From DATARH01 sp046724035 (GTDB taxonomy: Bacteria > Pseudomonadota > Alphaproteobacteria > ATCC43930 > CGMCC-115725), in NCBI GenBank assembly GCA_046724035.1, contig JBKOVT010000022.1, positions 1 through 9,185 of the forward strand: a DNA stretch of 9,185 nucleotides, in the 5' to 3' direction. Under the pieces are notes generated by a model. That model worked only from the letters and a program-made list of their open reading frames with translations. It was not told the origin of the DNA and did not search any database. Below are positions 6,332 through 9,185 of this stretch, in pieces (position 1 is the first letter of the stretch; each line of letters opens with the position of its first letter). Both the position numbers and the translations under genes were made by a program.

Positions 6332-6777
6332 CACGGTACCTGCGTGAATGTGTTGTAGTGGTCCACCGTCACAAAAATGAGCCCGTCATTCGAGAAGATC
6401 AGCCGCTTCGGGCCGCGGCCGCGGCAATCGGCATCGAGATCGGCTTCGCGATAGACCCGTCCCGGGGCCCCCGGCAATTGATGCCCGAAATTGTTGAAGG
6501 GGTCGCCGCCGATGACGTGACCCGGCCATAGGCTGCACAACCCGCCGCCGCGCCAGCCATGCGCCCGCGCTTCGTCCTTTGTTGCATAACGCGGCGGCAA
6601 ATGGCCGCTGTCGCGCAGGCTCTGCACGGTCTCGACAAACCCCGGCACATCGCGCAGCCCCACACGCTCGGCGAACGCCGCCATCGCCGGTACATCCCCA
6701 GCGAGTTGCGCGACGGCTGAACTCCCGAGGAGGAGCAGAACGATAAAAGCGCTGCGCAGCAGCGCGATGGGGCGCAT
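6331..6777 (-). CDS. Secreted barnase-type ribonuclease (N1/T1 superfamily)
   Basis: Barnase-type RNases cleave RNA by transesterification. The 148-residue precursor begins with a signal peptide: basic start, hydrophobic core about 10-19, SSAVA ending at 23 before Gln24. The mature part aligns with the 110-residue barnase: LPPRYATKDEARAHGW (60-75), VIGGDPF (88-94), LPGAPGRVYREADL (101-114), RLIFSNDGLIF (125-135), DHYNTFT (139-145). Catalytic equivalents are Lys67 (K27), Glu111 (E73), Arg121 (R83), Arg125 (R87) and His140 (H102), with the 14- and 15-residue spacings between E, R and H kept. Oddities: the guanine-loop residues R59 and E60 are Phe97 and Gly98, and there are two mature cysteines (81, 118). 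The start is ATG 6777; an upstream TTG at 6828 would place 17 polar residues before the signal peptide. Likely cell target or role (competition, phosphate or nucleotide scavenging) is open. Confidence 0.93.
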   Translation of the reverse strand: MRPIALLRSAFIVLLLLGSSAVAQLAGDVPAMAAFAERVGLRDVPGFVETVQSLRDSGHLPPRYATKDEARAHGWRGGGLCSLWPGHVIGGDPFNNFGHQLPGAPGRVYREADLDADCRGRGPKRLIFSNDGLIFVTVDHYNTFTQVP

Positions 6778-6863
6778 CTCTCCGGGCCTGTTCTCCGAAT
6801 TGGCGGCTTGCCGCGCCGTCTCCGGCAATTCATGCTGCCGGCGATCATATACGGGAGAACGCC
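6778..6863. promoter_or_regulatory. Divergent promoter gap between RNase and NIPSNAP genes
   Basis: These 86 bases separate the starts of two divergent units, so promoters for both should lie here or in the gene starts. A candidate -10 on the plus strand is CATATA at 6846-6851, but no convincing -35 is seen at the right distance, and it lies only a few bases before the NIPSNAP ribosome site GGGAG (6853-6857). I see no clear operator. Confidence 0.35.
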
Positions 6864-7190
6864 ATGATCTATGAGTTGCGGGTCTATCATTGCGTGCCGG
6901 GCCGGCTGCCGGACCTGCTGAAGCGCTTCGATACGATCACGCTGAAACTGTGGGAGAAGCACGGCATCCGCCAGGCCGGCTTCTGGACGACATTGGTCGG
7001 CGAGTCGAACCAGGATCTGACCTATTTCCTGCAATGGGAATCGCTCGCCGAGCGCGAGAAGAAATTCGGCGCTTTCGGCGCCGATCCGGACTGGCTCAAG
7101 GCGCGCGCTGAGACCGAGAAGAACGGTCAGATCGTCGCCTCGATCACCAACACGCTGCTCGCACCGACCTCGTTTTCGTCGGTGAAGTAG
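6864..7190 (+). CDS. NIPSNAP-family protein (first copy)
   Basis: The 108-residue protein is a single ferredoxin-like alpha/beta barrel domain of the NIPSNAP family: MIYELRVYHCVPGRLPDLLKRF at the start, FWTTLVGESNQ (40-50), YFLQWESLAEREKKFGAF (54-71), and the end LAPTSFSSVK. Bacterial members are small soluble proteins of unclear role, often beside catabolic or oxidoreductase genes; the fold is typical of dimeric alpha-beta barrels such as monooxygenase-like and dehydratase-like proteins. GGGAG (6853-6857) is six bases before the ATG. A paralogue follows 21 bases downstream, so the two probably share a transcript. Enzymatic activity cannot be assigned. Confidence 0.9.
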   Translation: MIYELRVYHCVPGRLPDLLKRFDTITLKLWEKHGIRQAGFWTTLVGESNQDLTYFLQWESLAEREKKFGAFGADPDWLKARAETEKNGQIVASITNTLLAPTSFSSVK

Positions 7191-7211
7191 CTCGAGCTTT
7201 CGGAGGAATAC

Positions 7212-7538
7212 ATGATCTATGAATTGCGCGTCTATCACGCGGTGCCGGGCCGTCTGCCCGATCTGTTGAAGCGGTTCGACTCGATCACGCTCAAGATTTG
7301 GCAGCGCCACGGGATCGAGCAGGCGGGTTTTTGGACGACCTTGGTCGGCGACTCGAACCAGGCGCTCTATTACCTCTTGAAATGGGAATCGCTCGCCGAC
7401 CGCGAGAAGAAGTGGAACGCTTTCCAGGCCGATCCGGAATGGCATCGCCAGCGCGCCGAAACCGAAGCAAACGGCCCGATCGTGCAGCGCGTCGCGAACT
7501 CGTTCCTGGCGCCGACCAGCTTCTCCTCGGTGAAGTAA
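7212..7538 (+). CDS. NIPSNAP-family protein (second, tandem copy)
   Basis: This protein has the same length (108 aa) as the upstream copy, with 81 of 108 positions identical by eye and no gaps. The first 23 residues differ only at position 10 (Ala instead of Cys) and the last ten (APTSFSSVK and neighbours) are the same. Differences cluster at 47-98, for example LYYLLKWES, KKWNAFQADPEWHRQ and VQRVANSF. A strong GGAGG (7202-7206) stands five bases before the ATG, better than that of the first copy. The gene arose by local duplication; NIPSNAP proteins form dimers or oligomers, so a heteromeric product of both copies is possible. The gene ends just before a dispersed repeat. Confidence 0.9.
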   Translation: MIYELRVYHAVPGRLPDLLKRFDSITLKIWQRHGIEQAGFWTTLVGDSNQALYYLLKWESLADREKKWNAFQADPEWHRQRAETEANGPIVQRVANSFLAPTSFSSVK

Positions 7539-7560
7539 CCAATTTCAGAAGTTCCAAATT

Positions 7561-7655
7561 CCCCGTGGCCGGGTTTATCCCGGCCACCCACGTCTTCAAT
7601 TGCTGCCATGTTCAAGACGGGGGTGCCCGACACAAGCCCGCGCACGGGGATTTAA
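7561..7655. repeat. Dispersed palindromic element between NIPSNAP and hmgA
   Basis: GTGGCCGGG (7565-7573) pairs perfectly with CCCGGCCAC (7579-7587) around TTTAT. Downstream, CGTCTT and AAGACG flank a spacer, followed by a decayed second arm (GTGCCCGACACAAGCCCG). The layout matches a dispersed repeat I associate with Bradyrhizobium-like genomes (CCGGGCTTGTCCCGG core, CCCACGTCTT arm). It lies between convergent stops, so the strong first hairpin may end both transcripts. The rest of the gap to 7697 shows nothing else. Confidence 0.65.
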
Positions 7656-7697
7656 GCTCGCGAGGATGCTTGCTGCCTCGCCGTCTCGTTGTGAGCC

Positions 7698-9062
7698 TTA
7701 CCCCTTGAACATTTTTTCGAAGCCGACCCAGCACTTATCGTAATCCTTCTGCAGGGCCGGCGTCTCGAGCGCGAATTTCGTCGGCCGCAGGACCAGCCGC
7801 GTCTCGAACATGAAGGCGAGCGTGTCGGCGATTTTCTGCGGCTGCAAATCCGCCGCGACCGCCTTGTCGAAACTCGCGCGGTCGGGGCCATGCGCCGACA
7901 GCGCGTTGTGCAATGACATGCCGCCCGGCACAAAGCCCTCGGCCTTTGCGTCATAAGCGCCGTACACCAGCCCCATGAATTCGCTCATGACGTTGCGGTG
8001 AAAAAACGGCGGGCGGAACGTGTGTTCGGCGACCTGCCAGCGCGGCGGAAAGATGACAAAGTCGCAATTGGCCGTGCCGGCCGTGTCGGTCGCTGAGGTC
8101 AGGACGGTAAAGATCGACGGGTCGGGGTGATCGAAGCTCACCGTACCGATCGTGTTGAACCGCGCGAGATCGTATTTGTACGGCGTGTAATTGCCGTGCC
8201 ACGCGACGACGTCGAACGGCGAATGCGGAAGCTCGGTTGCCCACAAATTCCCCTCGAATTTCGCGACCAGCTCGCATGATCTGTCGCGCTCCTCGAAAGC
8301 CGCACACGGTGCGAGGAAATCGCGCGGGTTGGCGAGCCCGTTGGCGCCGATCGGCCCCAGCTCGGGCAGCCGAAACAGCGCGCCATAATTCTCGCAGACA
8401 TAGCCGCGCGCCTTTCCGTCCGGCAGTTCGACACGGAATTTGACGCCGCGCGGCACCACCGCGATCTCACCGGGCGCCATCTCGATCCGGCCGAATTCTG
8501 TCACCAGCAACAGCCGGCCTTCCTGCGGCACGATCAGCAATTCGCCGTCGGCGTCGTAAAAGGCGCGGTCCGTCATCGGCTTCGTCGTGCGGTACACATG
8601 AATGCCGATGCCATTGCGCGCGCCGGCGTCGCCATTGGTGCCGATCGTCGCGAGCCCGTCGATAAAATCGGCCGGCGCATCGGGATAGGGCAGCGGGTTC
8701 CAGCGCAACCGGTTTGGCGACGGCGCCTCCTCTCCGCACGGCGCGGTGCGCACCAGCCCCTTGTCGATCTGCCGAAACGGCTTGTGCATCGCCGAGGGGC
8801 GGATGCGGTAGAGCCAAGAGCGCCGGTTCTGCGCCCGGGGCGCCGTAAACGGGCTTCCTGACAATTGCTCGGTGTAGAGCCCGCGCGGCGGCTTCTGCGG
8901 CGCGTTCTGCCCCTGCGGCAAGGCGCCGGCGATCGCCTCGCTCTGCTGCTCGTTGCCAAAACCGGAGAGGTAATCGAGCCGCGCGCTTGGCGGCTCGACG
9001 GCGCCCCCCCGATGCACCTGACCCTGCGCCTCGCCGATCTCGATCCGCGTATCCGGGCTCAT
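7698..9062 (-). CDS. hmgA: Homogentisate 1,2-dioxygenase
   Basis: This cytoplasmic non-heme Fe(II) dioxygenase opens homogentisate to maleylacetoacetate in tyrosine and phenylalanine breakdown (EC 1.13.11.5). The 454-residue protein has LSGFGNEQQSEAIAGALPQGQ (32-52), SWLYRIRPS (82-90), WHGNYTPYKY (288-297), FDHPDPSIFTVLT (310-322), FHRNVMSEFMG (354-364) and SLHNALSAHGPD (383-394). By comparison with the human enzyme, His355, Glu361 and His391 are the iron ligands, and His312 and His385 the active-site histidines, all present. The start is ATG 9062: GGAGG lies five bases upstream, whereas the frame's earlier start is a TTG that overlaps this ribosome site. The usual partners (maleylacetoacetate isomerase, fumarylacetoacetase, hppD) are not in the window; they may lie beyond its right edge. 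Confidence 0.97.
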   Translation of the reverse strand: MSPDTRIEIGEAQGQVHRGGAVEPPSARLDYLSGFGNEQQSEAIAGALPQGQNAPQKPPRGLYTEQLSGSPFTAPRAQNRRSWLYRIRPSAMHKPFRQIDKGLVRTAPCGEEAPSPNRLRWNPLPYPDAPADFIDGLATIGTNGDAGARNGIGIHVYRTTKPMTDRAFYDADGELLIVPQEGRLLLVTEFGRIEMAPGEIAVVPRGVKFRVELPDGKARGYVCENYGALFRLPELGPIGANGLANPRDFLAPCAAFEERDRSCELVAKFEGNLWATELPHSPFDVVAWHGNYTPYKYDLARFNTIGTVSFDHPDPSIFTVLTSATDTAGTANCDFVIFPPRWQVAEHTFRPPFFHRNVMSEFMGLVYGAYDAKAEGFVPGGMSLHNALSAHGPDRASFDKAVAADLQPQKIADTLAFMFETRLVLRPTKFALETPALQKDYDKCWVGFEKMFKG

Positions 9063-9083
9063 CACGGCCTCCAAATTCGGACC

Positions 9084-9119
9084 GCCGGCGTCCCGCCGGC
9101 ATGCCGGCCAGAGGCCGGC
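9084..9119. repeat. Twin 7-base GC hairpins just upstream of hmgA
   Basis: GCCGGCG (9084-9090) pairs with 9094-9100 around TCC, and GCCGGCC (9103-9109) pairs with 9113-9119 around AGA. The centre, GCCGGCATGCCGGC (9095-9108), is a perfect 14-base palindrome that offers a competing fold. The element lies 22 bases upstream of the hmgA start. It resembles a dispersed repeat; a terminator for a gene to the right is possible. From 9120 to the window end no gene can be called; a minus-strand frame ending in TAA at 9135 gives only 16 residues. Confidence 0.6.
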
Positions 9120-9185
9120 GCTCCTATAGAGCCATTACCCGGATATGGGGATGACGACGAGTTCTTCGACAACGAAGGTTTTGAT

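Noticed and set aside
6399..7445. 348-codon minus-strand open frame across the RNase start and both NIPSNAP genes
   Set aside because: It contains an apparent internal duplication, but that only mirrors the duplicated NIPSNAP genes on the plus strand; it is out of frame with the RNase.
9135..9185. Possible 3' end of a minus-strand gene (16 residues then TAA), or a start on the plus strand at ATG 9155 or 9161
   Set aside because: Too short to choose between strands; neither direction shows a recognisable motif or convincing ribosome site.
1..9185. tRNA, rRNA, CRISPR arrays, transposase genes
   Set aside because: No cloverleaf, rRNA-like segment, spaced direct-repeat array or transposase-like protein was seen; repeats present are palindromic intergenic elements.

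Overview
This is a GC-rich (roughly two thirds G+C by eye) bacterial chromosome segment. Several intergenic palindromic repeat types resemble those I know from Bradyrhizobiaceae and Rhodospirillales genomes, and gene content (family III CoA-transferase, hemC, hmgA, NIPSNAP proteins, amidases) fits an environmental alphaproteobacterium. Genus cannot be fixed from the sequence.

Layout, left to right: (1) the 3' part of a CaiB/BaiF CoA-transferase (+), cut by the window edge; (2) a repeat-rich gap and a small single-pass membrane protein of unknown function (+); (3) a convergent junction made of C-rich hairpins, then hemC (porphobilinogen deaminase, -) and, upstream of it on the same strand, an unrecognised 137-aa helical protein; (4) a 258-base divergent gap holding a 12-base perfect palindrome, then two tandem paralogous amidase-signature hydrolases (+) joined by a 4-base ATGA overlap; (5) a long inverted repeat at a convergent junction; (6) on the minus strand, a two-gene unit: a signal-peptide-bearing barnase-type RNase followed by its barstar-type inhibitor, start and stop overlapping; (7) divergently, two tandem NIPSNAP-family proteins, about 75% identical to each other (+); (8) another repeat-filled convergent gap and hmgA (homogentisate 1,2-dioxygenase, -), with a twin hairpin just upstream of it.

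The most interesting part is the barnase/barstar pair at 6047-6777. The catalytic and phosphate-binding residues of barnase (K27, E73, R83, R87, H102) are all present at matching spacing, and barstar D35 and D39 are present. However barnase R59 and E60 (guanine loop) are Phe and Gly, and barstar E76, the salt-bridge partner of barnase R59, is Arg. Both sides of that contact have changed together. The RNase also has exactly two cysteines in its mature part, at positions aligning with barnase 43 and 80, a pair that as I recall was engineered into barnase as a stabilising disulfide.

The remaining genes are metabolic: CoA-ester exchange, tetrapyrrole synthesis, amide hydrolysis, and tyrosine/phenylalanine breakdown through homogentisate. 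They do not form one pathway; the segment looks like several short independent transcription units separated by dispersed repeats.
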